From NCBI GenBank assembly GCA_937915865.1, contig CALGIG010000068.1:1-34580 (forward strand): DNA of 34,580 nt. The letters run 5' to 3'. The DNA comes from an uncultured Prolixibacteraceae bacterium (lineage in GTDB: Bacteria > Bacteroidota > Bacteroidia > Bacteroidales > Prolixibacteraceae). The notes beneath the pieces are model-generated. The model was not told where the DNA came from. It did not search any database and was given only the letters and a program-made list of their open reading frames with translations. Shown here one piece after another: positions 13,491 to 22,344 of this stretch (position 1 is its first letter; each line of letters begins with the position of its first letter). The position numbers were made by a program, and so were the translations under genes.

Positions 13491-15881
13491 TTAAAAGTTA
13501 AAATTGTAAGTAACAGAAGGAATCATACTTCCGATAATAGATAAACGGGTTGCTTCTACTTTATTGGGATTGTCTTTGTTTTGTTTGAAATATACCGAAT
13601 AAGCATTTCGACGGGCATACAGGTTATAAATCGAGAAATTAAGCGATTGTTTTACTTTTCGCTGTGCATTTTTCCGGAAATCGTACGTAAATGAAACGTC
13701 TAACCTGTGATAATCGGGTATCCGGTTACTGTTGCGGCTTGAATAATAATACACCGTATTTCCCTGTACATCGTATTTTGCCACCGGATAAGAAGTTGGG
13801 TTCCCGGTAGCAAAAAGCCAGTTTGCCGAGAATGTCCAGCGTTTTCCCAGTTCATAGTTAGTAACCAATGAAATGTTATGTGTTCGGTCGTAACTCGATG
13901 GATATGCTTTGCCATCGTTTATTCCCGGTATTTTGCGCATCGAACGTGCCAAAGTGTAACTCAGCCATCCGGTCAGCCTTCCTTCTTGTTTTTTGGCGTA
14001 AAGCTCAAGTCCATAAGAGTAGCCACTCCCACGAAGTAATTCAGTTTCAATATTTTCCTGCAGGAACAATTCTGCTCCATCAATATAATCAATCACGTTG
14101 CTCATTTTCTTGTAATAAACTTCAGCCGATGTTTCGTACATGTTTTTCTTGAAATTACGGAAATAACCCAATCCTACCTGATCGGCAATCAGCGGCTTGA
14201 TGTATTTGCCACTGGGTAACCATATATCTAGCGGCGTTGGCGAGTTTGTGTTGGATATCAGGTGAAGGTTTTGTGCCATGCGGTTGTACGAAGCTTTTAT
14301 CGAGCTTTCAGGGTCGAGCATATATTTTACAGCCAAGCGTGGTTCCAGGTTATGATACGATGGGGGAACCAGTTTTCCCGACCCATATTCAATTTCGCCG
14401 GTTACTTCGTCTTCCTTCGGATGGTTAGGATCGAGGTATTCGCGAACTTTTCCCTTTCCAATTTGCTGAAAGTAAGAATAACGTAGTCCGTAACGCAATG
14501 TAAGCTTAGAGCCTATGGTTTGTTCGTTCGACACATAAAGTGAATTATCGAGTGCATTATAGTTTGTTAGCTTGAGATCAGTAAAATATGAGCCATCGCT
14601 GGCATCAATTTGTCCAGGTTCAAAGTGATGGTAAATCAGGTTAAGGCCCATTGTCAGCTTATTGTTCGAATTGAGGTACCACGAAAAATCTTCCTTGAAA
14701 TTGTAGTCCGAGATTTGCGATGTCCAGTCGAATGAGTCGGCTGCATTACCCGGAACGCCAAGCGCATAGTTATATCGTGAAAATATGAATGAAGTATTCG
14801 AAAATAATCTGTCGGTAAACAAATGGTTCCAGCGGGCCGTTGAGGTTAAATTGCCCCAACGCATGTATATTGATTCTCCAACCTTGAAATAATCGTTGCC
14901 AGTGTAGGCCGACAGGTAAAGCCGGTTATTGCTGTTAAACTGAATGTTTGTTTTTAGGTTTAGATCGTAAAAATATAATTTGTTTTCCTGAAGCGCTTCA
15001 ATTCCAGCTAACCGTCCAATATAATCGGCATACGTACGCCGCCCCGAAGCGATGAAACTCCATTTATCTTTAATGATAGGGCCTTCAAGGGTCAATCTGC
15101 TCGAAATATTACCAATTCCGCCGCTCGCCGCCCATCGCTGCGAGTTTCCGTCTTTCATACGAATATCTATCACAGAAGAAGCTTTTCCGCCGTACTCGGC
15201 AGGTATTCCGCCTTTGTAAACCTGAACATCGTTTATAGCATCGGAGTTGAAAACCGAGAAAAAGCCCAGCAAGTGCGAGGCATTGTAAACAGGCGCTTCG
15301 TCCAAAATCATCAGGTTTTCATCTGGTCCGCCACCACGAACATACAAGCCTGAGCTTCCCTCACCACCATTCTGTATTCCTGGTAAAAGAGTAATGCTTT
15401 TAATTACATCCACTTCTCCCATAAACGATGGTAGTTTTTTGATCATTTTTACCTGCACTTTTTCCATACTCATTTGCAGGTTTTCAACGTTCCTGTTTTT
15501 CTTTTCGCCGGTAACTACTACTTCGTCAATTTGTTTAGTGTCTTCCTCAAGCATAAGGTTTAATTGTTTACTTGTGGTAAGGTTAACTAACGGCGATTGG
15601 GTTTGGTAGCCAATGAATGAAAAATTTACAGTGTAGCTTCCGGTAGGCACTGATATGGAATAAAATCCATAAGAATTTGTTATTACTCCGGTTCTCAGTT
15701 GAGGAATGTAAACTGTAGCTCCAATGAGCGCTTCACCGTTGGATTTATTTTTAAGGTAACCACTTAAGGTTACCAGTCCCGATATTTCAGCAAATCCGGG
15801 AATTGCTAAAAGCAAGACGAGCAAGACAATACTTAGTTGTTTCATCGTTTTCTGTTTTCTAAACTTGTTGTTTGTTTTCAT
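13491..15881 (-). CDS. TonB-dependent outer-membrane receptor with carboxypeptidase-like N-terminal domain
   Basis: The product is 796 residues. After a signal peptide (MKQLSIVLLVLLLAIPGFA, beginning at residue 13) comes a carboxypeptidase-D-regulatory-like domain (about 36-115; GYLKNKSNGEALIGATVYI, NSYGFYSISVP, SFIGYQTQ). The plug domain follows, with EVVVTG, LPGIQNGGEGSSGLYVRGG and DEAPVYNASHLLGFFSVFN, and then the beta-barrel to a terminal aromatic residue (YNFNF). It should take up an unidentified ligand, with the DUF4249 lipoprotein as partner. The start could be 15881 or the ATG at 15845; the latter gives a cleaner signal peptide. A purine-rich AGAGGTG lies about 13 bases upstream of 15881 on the coding strand. 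This differs from SusCD pairs because the partner is DUF4249, not SusD. Confidence 0.95.
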   Translation of the reverse strand: MKTNNKFRKQKTMKQLSIVLLVLLLAIPGFAEISGLVTLSGYLKNKSNGEALIGATVYIPQLRTGVITNSYGFYSISVPTGSYTVNFSFIGYQTQSPLVNLTTSKQLNLMLEEDTKQIDEVVVTGEKKNRNVENLQMSMEKVQVKMIKKLPSFMGEVDVIKSITLLPGIQNGGEGSSGLYVRGGGPDENLMILDEAPVYNASHLLGFFSVFNSDAINDVQVYKGGIPAEYGGKASSVIDIRMKDGNSQRWAASGGIGNISSRLTLEGPIIKDKWSFIASGRRTYADYIGRLAGIEALQENKLYFYDLNLKTNIQFNSNNRLYLSAYTGNDYFKVGESIYMRWGNLTSTARWNHLFTDRLFSNTSFIFSRYNYALGVPGNAADSFDWTSQISDYNFKEDFSWYLNSNNKLTMGLNLIYHHFEPGQIDASDGSYFTDLKLTNYNALDNSLYVSNEQTIGSKLTLRYGLRYSYFQQIGKGKVREYLDPNHPKEDEVTGEIEYGSGKLVPPSYHNLEPRLAVKYMLDPESSIKASYNRMAQNLHLISNTNSPTPLDIWLPSGKYIKPLIADQVGLGYFRNFKKNMYETSAEVYYKKMSNVIDYIDGAELFLQENIETELLRGSGYSYGLELYAKKQEGRLTGWLSYTLARSMRKIPGINDGKAYPSSYDRTHNISLVTNYELGKRWTFSANWLFATGNPTSYPVAKYDVQGNTVYYYSSRNSNRIPDYHRLDVSFTYDFRKNAQRKVKQSLNFSIYNLYARRNAYSVYFKQNKDNPNKVEATRLSIIGSMIPSVTYNFNF

Positions 15882-16068
15882 GAAAATAATTCTTCACCTC
15901 TTTTCATAGATTGAATTCAAACCAATTGGTTGCAATTCTCTGTGAAAAATTACGCTGAATTATTATACTTAATTGTTTCTTAACGGCGCACAAAGGAAAA
16001 TAATATTCACGATACAGAATAAAAAAATCCGATGAATGCCGGATTTCAGACGGTGAATATATTGTGAT
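15882..16068. promoter_or_regulatory. Upstream region of the TonB receptor operon
   Basis: This AT-rich gap contains no gene. It must hold the promoter of the receptor/DUF4249 operon on the minus strand. I did not find a full match to the Bacteroidota -7/-33 boxes, so no precise site is given. Confidence 0.4.
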
Positions 16069-16102
16069 AAAAAAAAGGGCTTCACCTTTCGATGAAACCC
16101 TT
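16069..16102 (-). terminator. Rho-independent terminator of trpS
   Basis: On the minus strand AAGGGTTTCA pairs with TGAAGCCCTT around a short loop, and a run of eight T residues follows immediately. It lies about 70 bases after the trpS stop, in the right orientation. Confidence 0.85.
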
Positions 16103-16173
16103 GCTTGAATACTATTGTGGAATTGATTGATTTTTGGTTAGTTCTCTTTTCTGGTTTTACTTTTGCCTTGTTT

Positions 16174-17175
16174 CTAAAATAACCTTCGGAAGCCGATCAA
16201 TTCTTTTACTTCCTGAAGTGTTTTTTGTGCCGATTCTCGGGCCTTTTCAGCGCCCTGACGGGCAACTTTGGCCAGGTAATCTTCGTCTTTCAGAATTTCG
16301 ATGATACGCTCGCGGATAGGCGAAGTGTAAGCGATAATGTCTTCGGCCAGTTGCTTTTTCAGGTCGCCGTAGCGGATGCTGCAATCGTTATACGAAGCTT
16401 CGAAATTCGCAACAATTTCAGGAGTTGAAACAATTTTCAGCAAGGTAAACAGGTTTTCAACCGGTTCGGCTTTTTTGCTGTTAGGCTCGGTTGGTCCGGC
16501 ATCAGTCACAGCGCGCATCACCTTTTTGCGGATGTCTTTCGGATCTTCGTACAGGAAAATACCATTACCTTCTGATTTGCCCATTTTACCACTTCCATCC
16601 AATCCCGGAACTTTAATCATATCCTTGCCATCGAAGGTAAAAGGCTGTGGCAGCGGGAACAACTCACAGTTGTACATGCGGTTGAAACGTCCGGCAAATT
16701 TGCGTGCCATTTCCAGGTTTTGCTCCTGATCTTTACCCACCGGAACAAATTTGGCCTTATGAATAATGATGTCGGCGGCCATTAAAACAGGATAGGTTAA
16801 CAATCCTGCATTTATGTTTTCGGGTTGTTTGCGTGCCTTTTCTTTAAATGAAGTGGTTCGTTCCAACTCGCCCAAATAAGCGTTCATATTCAGGAAAGCA
16901 TACAATTCTGATACTTCCGGTACATCACTCTGTATAAAAATGGTGGCTTTGTCAGGGTCGATACCACAAGCCAGGTATTCAGCCAACACCTGTTTTACAC
17001 CAGCCTGAAGGTTTTCGGGCGTTGGGTGTGTGGTGAGTGAATGAATATCGGCAATGAAAAAATAGCAGTTGTAATCTTCCTGCATTTTGATGAAACTGCG
17101 CACTGCCCCGAAATAATTTCCGAGGTGAAGGTTTCCGGTTGGCCGGATTCCACTGACAACTATTGGTTTGGTCAT
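16174..17175 (-). CDS. trpS: Tryptophanyl-tRNA synthetase
   Basis: The 333-residue class I synthetase charges tRNA-Trp. The class I signature appears near the N-terminus as SGIRPTGNLHLGNYFGA (HIGH-like HLGN), and the KMSKS-like loop as GSGKMGKSEGN in the second half. YPVLMAADII and VPVGKDQEQN are typical of the TrpRS active site. I chose the ATG at 17175 (MTKPIVVSG) because an upstream in-frame ATG at 17214 adds an atypical 13-residue tail. On the coding strand a TATTTTTG box (17201-17208) sits about 25 bases upstream and fits the Bacteroidota -7 consensus TAnnTTTG; no matching -33 box at the usual distance was found. A terminator follows the gene. Confidence 0.97.
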   Translation of the reverse strand: MTKPIVVSGIRPTGNLHLGNYFGAVRSFIKMQEDYNCYFFIADIHSLTTHPTPENLQAGVKQVLAEYLACGIDPDKATIFIQSDVPEVSELYAFLNMNAYLGELERTTSFKEKARKQPENINAGLLTYPVLMAADIIIHKAKFVPVGKDQEQNLEMARKFAGRFNRMYNCELFPLPQPFTFDGKDMIKVPGLDGSGKMGKSEGNGIFLYEDPKDIRKKVMRAVTDAGPTEPNSKKAEPVENLFTLLKIVSTPEIVANFEASYNDCSIRYGDLKKQLAEDIIAYTSPIRERIIEILKDEDYLAKVARQGAEKARESAQKTLQEVKELIGFRRLF

Positions 17176-17260
17176 GATTTTTCGATCTAAAAATGGCAGG
17201 CAAAAATACACCAACTATTTTCAAATACCAAGAAATGGAGGAAAAGTTGCGAGTTTCGTG

Positions 17261-17313
17261 TTGTGTGATTTTACCACAGAGTTTCGCAGAGGAAACGCAG
17301 AGAGACACGGAGT
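17261..17313. repeat. ACCACAGAG-type interspersed repeat, right flank of trpS
   Basis: TTTTACCACAGAGTTTCGCA and further GAGGAAACGCAGAGAGACAC-like units form a short repeat. An inverted partner, TCTGTGTTCTCTGTGGTG, lies at about 18174-18193. The two copies bracket the HicB-like/PD-(D/E)XK gene pair. Confidence 0.55.
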
Positions 17314-17354
17314 TTTTTTAATATTTCGCTTAGTTGAATATAGAAAATAGCAGT

Positions 17355-17693
17355 TTATTCAGCTTCCAATTCATGCTGAATTGCCTTTTGAATAAGTTGA
17401 TTCAAGGTAATTCCCTGAATGCTTGCGATTTGAGCTGCTTGTCGGTGCAGATCGGGAGATATTCTGACATTGAAACTGCCTTTGTAGGATTTTTCAGCCG
17501 GTTTCCCTTCCTGCTCACAATCCTGAATGTGTTCTTCAACCATGCATTTAAAAGCTTCTTCAAGTTCGTCAACCGTAGTCCCTTCAAAAGTCACTAAATC
17601 GTTGATTCCTTCTACTTTGCCATAAAAAGCACGGTCCTCGGCACTGAAATTAACAGAGCCAATAAAGCCTTTGTATTTTAATATGTTCTTCAT
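17355..17693 (-). CDS. HicB-like protein with C-terminal ribbon-helix-helix domain
   Basis: The 112-residue protein has the HicB pattern. Its N-terminal alpha/beta domain reads YKGFIGSVNFSAEDRAFYGKVEGINDLVTFEGTT with the helix VDELEEAFKCMVEEHIQ. The C-terminal ribbon-helix-helix DNA-binding segment is FNVRISPDLHRQAAQIA and LNQLIQKAIQHEL. HicB antitoxins normally neutralise the RNase HicA and repress their own operon. Here no HicA is present; the gene 25 bases upstream, in the same operon, encodes a PD-(D/E)XK-like protein. HicB may be an orphan or may serve that partner. The length and motifs fit solitary HicB-like proteins annotated in Bacteroidota. Confidence 0.85.
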   Translation of the reverse strand: MKNILKYKGFIGSVNFSAEDRAFYGKVEGINDLVTFEGTTVDELEEAFKCMVEEHIQDCEQEGKPAEKSYKGSFNVRISPDLHRQAAQIASIQGITLNQLIQKAIQHELEAE

Positions 17694-17718
17694 AGTAGTT
17701 CAATTTTTCCATGCCTGT

Positions 17719-18141
17719 TTATTCAAAGATTTGCCAATTGTCCTTGTATTCTTTGAGAGGCCCATAGTTTATAGCGGGCATAGAAGAAACATTCTCTCCA
17801 GAATAGCAGCTTCCGAAAAATTTATTGAGATCAGAAAGAATTTCCGATCCTTTGATGATATAATAGTCTTCATTTTCCTCTGGTTTATTGAGAATTATGA
17901 AAACATAAATGTGTTCTGGATCAATAGCTTCCCTTTTGATAAGGAAACAATTTCTTTTACGCAATGACTTTACCTGAATATTAAAGTTTTTCCCGTTTCG
18001 TGGATTATGGGCAAAGATGTCTATTGATTTAGCATTACCTAGTGTCAATGAAGCTTGAATACCTCTTTTAAATAGCTTCCCAACTGTTAAAAACTCTCCG
18101 GCCATTCCAGATATTTGCGAGTCAATTCTTTCCATATCCAT
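17719..18141 (-). CDS. Small PD-(D/E)XK-fold-like protein upstream of HicB
   Basis: The 140-residue protein shows the sequence pattern of a minimal PD-(D/E)XK nuclease-like fold: Glu16 in MAGEFLTVGKLFKRG, Asp41 in SIDIFA, then Gln56-Val-Lys58 in FNIQVKS. The Gln replaces the usual Asp/Glu of the (D/E)xK motif, a variant known in related endonuclease-like families. The rest contains a YVFIILNKPEENEDYYII segment, typical of this type of protein. There are no membrane segments. It is the first gene of a two-gene operon with the HicB-like gene. It could be a toxin nuclease, a defence effector or a housekeeping DNA-binding protein; the sequence alone does not decide. Alternative starts differ by two residues (M1 or M3). 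Confidence 0.65.
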   Translation of the reverse strand: MDMERIDSQISGMAGEFLTVGKLFKRGIQASLTLGNAKSIDIFAHNPRNGKNFNIQVKSLRKRNCFLIKREAIDPEHIYVFIILNKPEENEDYYIIKGSEILSDLNKFFGSCYSGENVSSMPAINYGPLKEYKDNWQIFE

Positions 18142-18164
18142 CTTGAATATTTTAGCTTATTTTC

Positions 18165-18193
18165 TCTATGTTAATCTGTGTTCTCTGTGGTGA
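18165..18193. repeat. CTCTGTGGT-type interspersed repeat, inverted partner
   Basis: TCTGTGTTCTCTGTGGTG here is the reverse-complement type of the ACCACAGAG repeat at 17261-17313. The pair flanks the 17355-18141 genes in inverted orientation. Confidence 0.5.
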
Positions 18194-18200
18194 ATTCCAA

Positions 18201-20465
18201 TTATAACATCAGCAACCCATTCTCCCGCAATTCCTGCATCGGTTTGCTGTTCCAGAACAACACAAAATCCTCGCCGGTAGTTTCTTCAAAGCTTTTTTCG
18301 AGTTCGGCAAAAGTGGTTTGTTGCAGGTTGAAAACTGATAATGCCGGAATCTGCTCCATCAGCCATTCGCCTTCTTTTTGCTTCATCTGGATAACCAAAT
18401 CCTGCTTTTTATTGCTGAAAGTGAGTTCGGCCATTTCGAAGGTCTGGTTTTTCTTCTTTTTGGTAAAGCTGCGAAGTGTGGCATTTCCGCCCAGCCACAC
18501 GATCTTGTGGTTCGGACTGGCCGGTTCGTAAGCCTGATCGTCGATGGCTTTGCTGATAAAATCTGGTGCTATCGAAGTGCGTGGCACTTTAAAATTGAAC
18601 CAATCCTGAAGCGGAAAATCGAAGCATAAGCCGTGCATGTAGTTGAACAGCGATTTGCGCAATCCTTCGCTAAACCGGTCGTGATCGATGCTGGTCAGGT
18701 CGCGGAATTGCAGGTCGTTGTTGGCAAATGGGCCGGGTTGTTCATTGTCTATTTTGATTCGGAACTTTTCAGGATTTAAACCCACCGGACTGTGTGCGGT
18801 GAGTGCAAAATGGTGCCAAAAACCCGATTGGACTACACCAGCTTCGAACAGTTGGCGCACCACTTCGAGCGAATCGATGGTTTCCTGCACGGTTTGCGTG
18901 GGGAAGCCGTACATGAGGTAGGCGTGAACCATGATTCCGGCGCGGGTAAAATTGTCGGTCACCTTGGCCACTTTCGAAACGCTTACACCTTTGTTGATCA
19001 GCGCCAGCAAGCGGTCAGAAGCCACTTCCAGTCCGCCCGAAACTGCGATGCAGCCCGACTCTTTCAGGAGTAAGCACAGATCGTAGGTAAAACTTTTCTC
19101 GAAGCGAATGTTGGTCCACCATACAACTGTCATCTTTCGGCGAATGATTTCCAGCGCCAACGCCCGCATCAGGGCGGGTGGTGCGGCTTCATCCACAAAA
19201 TGGAAGCCGATTTGCCCGGTTTGGCGGATCATTTCTTCCATGCGGTCGCACAAAACCTGTACGGTATTGGGTTCGTAGCGGCGAATATAGTCGAGCGACG
19301 TGTCGCAAAACGCACAGCGGCCCCAGTAGCAGCCATGCGCCAGCGTGAGTTTGTTCCAGCGGCCATCGCTCCACAGGCGGTGCATCGGGTTCACAATTTC
19401 GATTACCGAAAGGTATTTATCCAATTCAATGTCAGAATAATCGGGCGTACCTACTTCTAATTGTGAAAAGTCGGGTTGCGTGGATCCGTTTATGTAAATC
19501 ACCTCGCCGTTTTCGGGCGCGAAAGTGCGCTTTAGATCCGCTTTGGCGCGTTTGTCATCAAGGTGTTCGATTAGGTTCAATAAAGGCGTTTCGCCATCGT
19601 CGAGCATGATGAAATCGAAGTATTCGAATACACGCGGATCGCTGAGCGAGCGCAGTTCTGTATTCGGAAATCCGCCGCCCATCGCGACTTTCAGTTCAGG
19701 AAAATGCTTTTTGATGTATTGCGCACACTTAAATCCGCTGTATAAATTTCCGGGGAAAGGAATGGAAAATGCAACCAGCGTGGGCTGCACTTTTTCTATT
19801 TTCTCCTGAAGCAGTTTCAGTGTAATTTGGTCGATAAAACTTTCGGGTGCCTGCAAAGCTTCGTGCAGTTCGTCGAAAGTGTTGGCTGATCGCCCCAAAC
19901 GTTCGGCATAGCGGCTAAACCCGAAATGCGGATCAATGGCTTCAACGATCAAATCCGATAAATCTTCGAGATACAGAGTGGCTAAATGCTTGGCTTTGTC
20001 TCGCGTTCCCATCGTTCCGAAAGCCCAATCCAAATCATCGGTTTGGGCAAAGCGCGAGGCTTGGGGCAAAAAATTGCCTTCGCAAATTACATGAGCGAGC
20101 ACATCGTTTTTCCCCTGCAAAAAAGCAATTGCGGGGTCGATGGTTTGGATGTAGCTATCGCGCAGGTTAAAGATTCGTCGGGCATTTTGTGAAAGTTGCG
20201 GGTTACGCGGTTCGACAGGCTCACCGCAGCGGGTTACGAGTTGCGAGAAAAGCAGATTCAAGCTTTCCGAAGAGAAAAGTTTCAGGATAACTTCGATTCC
20301 CAGATCGCACTGAAATGAGGCAATGTTCTGCGTATTCAGAAACCCTTTCAGGTAAGCTGTTGCCGGGTAGGGCGTATTCATCTGGGTAAACGGCGGAGTA
20401 ATCAGCCATACTTTTTGAGCCACATCAAAAATTTTAGTCGTGTAAAAGTAATACTTTGAAAGCAT
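18201..20465 (-). CDS. B12-binding-domain radical SAM protein
   Basis: The 754-residue protein begins with a long N-terminal region containing a Rossmann-like B12-binding-type domain (about residues 225-310; LVAFSIPFPGNLYSGFKCAQYIKK, AMGGGFPNTE and FDFIMLDDGETPLLNL). A radical SAM barrel follows with Cys379, Cys383 and Cys386 in CYWGRCAFCD. No DxHxxG cobalamin motif is obvious, so cobalamin binding is a family-level expectation only. SSGxE-like and helix patterns (VSGGLEVASDRLLALINKG, MVHAYLMYGFPTQT) match the B12-rSAM class. Residues TRCGEPVEPRNPQ, in the N-terminal half, are encoded by an interspersed repeat (20198-20238). The reaction is not predictable. It is divergent from the AmmeMemoRadiSam genes and only a few kilobases from a riboswitch-controlled cobalamin importer. 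Confidence 0.9.
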   Translation of the reverse strand: MLSKYYFYTTKIFDVAQKVWLITPPFTQMNTPYPATAYLKGFLNTQNIASFQCDLGIEVILKLFSSESLNLLFSQLVTRCGEPVEPRNPQLSQNARRIFNLRDSYIQTIDPAIAFLQGKNDVLAHVICEGNFLPQASRFAQTDDLDWAFGTMGTRDKAKHLATLYLEDLSDLIVEAIDPHFGFSRYAERLGRSANTFDELHEALQAPESFIDQITLKLLQEKIEKVQPTLVAFSIPFPGNLYSGFKCAQYIKKHFPELKVAMGGGFPNTELRSLSDPRVFEYFDFIMLDDGETPLLNLIEHLDDKRAKADLKRTFAPENGEVIYINGSTQPDFSQLEVGTPDYSDIELDKYLSVIEIVNPMHRLWSDGRWNKLTLAHGCYWGRCAFCDTSLDYIRRYEPNTVQVLCDRMEEMIRQTGQIGFHFVDEAAPPALMRALALEIIRRKMTVVWWTNIRFEKSFTYDLCLLLKESGCIAVSGGLEVASDRLLALINKGVSVSKVAKVTDNFTRAGIMVHAYLMYGFPTQTVQETIDSLEVVRQLFEAGVVQSGFWHHFALTAHSPVGLNPEKFRIKIDNEQPGPFANNDLQFRDLTSIDHDRFSEGLRKSLFNYMHGLCFDFPLQDWFNFKVPRTSIAPDFISKAIDDQAYEPASPNHKIVWLGGNATLRSFTKKKKNQTFEMAELTFSNKKQDLVIQMKQKEGEWLMEQIPALSVFNLQQTTFAELEKSFEETTGEDFVLFWNSKPMQELRENGLLML
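20198..20238. repeat. Repeat within the radical SAM coding sequence (TTCGACAGGCTCACC type)
   Basis: GCGGGTTACG occurs twice here, around the core GGTTCGACAGGCTCACCGCA. This core is known as a common interspersed bacterial repeat that can be translated as GEPVEP. It sits in frame and adds about a dozen residues to the enzyme. Confidence 0.6.
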
Positions 20466-20553
20466 TGTTTTACAGTGAATAAATTCGGATTAAATCAGGA
20501 ATAATTACTCCAATTAAATTGTAACTTTATTTCATTTTTAGAAGAATATAGTC
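20466..20553. promoter_or_regulatory. Divergent promoter region between the radical SAM gene and the MEMO1-AMMECR1 gene
   Basis: This 88-base AT-rich gap must drive both directions. A TAACTTTA at about 20521-20528 is one mismatch from the Bacteroidota -7 consensus for the rightward gene. Nothing stronger is visible. Confidence 0.4.
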
Positions 20554-22047
20554 GTGAAAACCAAATATTTATTCGTTATGATGTTGGGATTATTTTTTTC
20601 GGCGTCGGGTTCTGCCCGGGAGATTCCGCAAAACCGAAAAGCTTATGCAGCGGGACGGTTTTATACAGATAACCCCGATGCTTTGAAAACGCAATTACAG
20701 CAATTATTTGTAAAAGCGGAGCCGCGTAAGGAAGGCGCCTCGCCGCTAGCTATTGTAGTACCTCATGCTGGATATGTTTACAGTGGTGAAGTGGCTGCTT
20801 CGGGTTTTAACCAGATTGACCCAAACCGGAAATTTGAACGTATTTTTATCATCGGGTCAAGCCATACTTCTTCTTTTCAGGGTGCATCAGTGTATTGCGA
20901 CGGAGACTTTGAAACCCCGCTAGGCATTGTAAAAGTGGATACTGAACTAGCCAGGAAGTTGGTTGCCGAAAATAAAATCCTGAAATCGTACGCTGAACCG
21001 CATTTTTACGAACATAGTCTGGAAGTTCAATTGCCATTTCTACAGTATTACCTGAAAAATGAATTCAAGATAGTGCCAATCGTTATAGGCTCTTCTACCT
21101 CTGATACTTCGCAGAAACTGGCTGCTATGCTAAATCCATACCTGAATGAGAAAAACCTGTTTGTGATCAGCAGCGATTTTTCGCATTACCCGAATTACAA
21201 AAATGCTTATTTGACTGATCATGCAACTGCCGAAGCTATTCAGACCAACAAACCTGCTAAACTATTGACTGCACTCGAAAAAAATAATGGGAAAAATATT
21301 CCGGGACTGGTAACCAGTTTGTGCGGCTGGAGTTCGGTGCTTACCTTGCTTTACATGACTGAAAAGATTCATGGTCTTTCGGTTAACCTGGTTCAATACA
21401 AAAATTCGGGCGACTCACCTTATGGGGAAAAAGATAAAGTGGTTGGGTATTATGCCATTTCGTTTTGCAAGGGAGAAATGATCAAAAAATCCGATTTCTC
21501 ACTATCCAATTCAGATAAGAATTATTTACTGAGACTTGCGCGTAGAACGATTACCGATTACATCAAAAAAGGAATTACGCCGGAAGTTGAATTGAAGGAT
21601 TTGAGTTTGGCTTTGAAAACGCCTTGTGGAGCCTTTGTTACCCTGAACAAGGATGGTAAATTGAGAGGTTGCATCGGGCGGTTTAACCCTGAGCAGCCAC
21701 TTTGGAAGGTCGTTCAGTCGATGGCAGTTGCCGCCGCTACTCAGGATTACCGTTTTAGTCCGGTAACTGCCACAGAAATTGCTGATTTGGAAATAGAGAT
21801 TTCGGTATTAACACCTTTGAAAAAAATAAAATCGGCTGACGAGTTTTCTTTGGGGAAACAGGGAATTTATATTCAGAAAGGAAAGTCAACCGGGACTTTT
21901 TTACCCCAGGTAGCTGCGCAAACCGGTTGGAATAAAGAGGAATTTCTCGGCCATTGCGCTCAGGACAAAGCCGGGATAGGATGGAATGGATGGAAATCGG
22001 CAGAGTTGTACACGTATGAAGCCCTGATATTTAAAGAGGAAAAATAG
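20554..22047 (+). CDS. amrB: AmmeMemoRadiSam system: MEMO1-like and AMMECR1-like domain fusion
   Basis: The 497-residue protein has a GTG start that gives a good signal peptide (KTKYLFVMMLGLFFSASGSA), so the protein should be exported. Residues about 28-305 form a MEMO1 domain (AmrB type): AAGRFYTDNPDALK, IVVPHAGYVYSGEVAA, IIGSSHTSSFQGASV, HSLEVQLPFLQY and SSDFSHYPNY, with conserved His and Cys positions that resemble the metal sites of extradiol dioxygenase folds. Residues about 320-495 form an AMMECR1 domain (AmrA type) with the hallmark LRGCIG (370-375). The two families are usually separate genes, and together with the radical SAM enzyme at 25338 they define the AmmeMemoRadiSam system, whose reaction is not established to my knowledge. 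An inserted four-helix-bundle gene separates it from the rest of the locus. Confidence 0.93.
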   Translation: MKTKYLFVMMLGLFFSASGSAREIPQNRKAYAAGRFYTDNPDALKTQLQQLFVKAEPRKEGASPLAIVVPHAGYVYSGEVAASGFNQIDPNRKFERIFIIGSSHTSSFQGASVYCDGDFETPLGIVKVDTELARKLVAENKILKSYAEPHFYEHSLEVQLPFLQYYLKNEFKIVPIVIGSSTSDTSQKLAAMLNPYLNEKNLFVISSDFSHYPNYKNAYLTDHATAEAIQTNKPAKLLTALEKNNGKNIPGLVTSLCGWSSVLTLLYMTEKIHGLSVNLVQYKNSGDSPYGEKDKVVGYYAISFCKGEMIKKSDFSLSNSDKNYLLRLARRTITDYIKKGITPEVELKDLSLALKTPCGAFVTLNKDGKLRGCIGRFNPEQPLWKVVQSMAVAAATQDYRFSPVTATEIADLEIEISVLTPLKKIKSADEFSLGKQGIYIQKGKSTGTFLPQVAAQTGWNKEEFLGHCAQDKAGIGWNGWKSAELYTYEALIFKEEK

Positions 22048-22344
22048 TTTCTATGGTTCCTTTTGTTTCTATGGTTTCTGTTGTTGGCGGGGCATTGAAG
22101 TTATCGGAATTCAGGAAAAGTCAGATGTTCTGGGGTTTCTATAGTTTATGTTGTTCCTTTTGTTTGGATTAAAGAGAATCCCGATTGCCGCACTTTTCAA
22201 CGATAGAAACCCAGAAACTACCAGAAACAATATGAACAGAAATATAACCGATTTTAATTTGGGCGAAGACAACCACAGTTGCAGAACGGTTTTTTAACAA
22301 TAGAAACCCCAGAAACCATTAGAAACTATAGAAACAAAATTTAT
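22048..22344. repeat. Degenerate GTTTCT/AGAAAC repeat region, left of the four-helix-bundle gene
   Basis: The gap contains many short units: TTTCTATGGTT-type units at 22048-22165, then the opposite orientation, ATAGAAACCCAGAAACTACC at about 22202 and AGAAACCATTAGAAACTATA at about 22311-22330. Together with the right-hand block they frame the next gene. No gene is present within. Confidence 0.7.
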
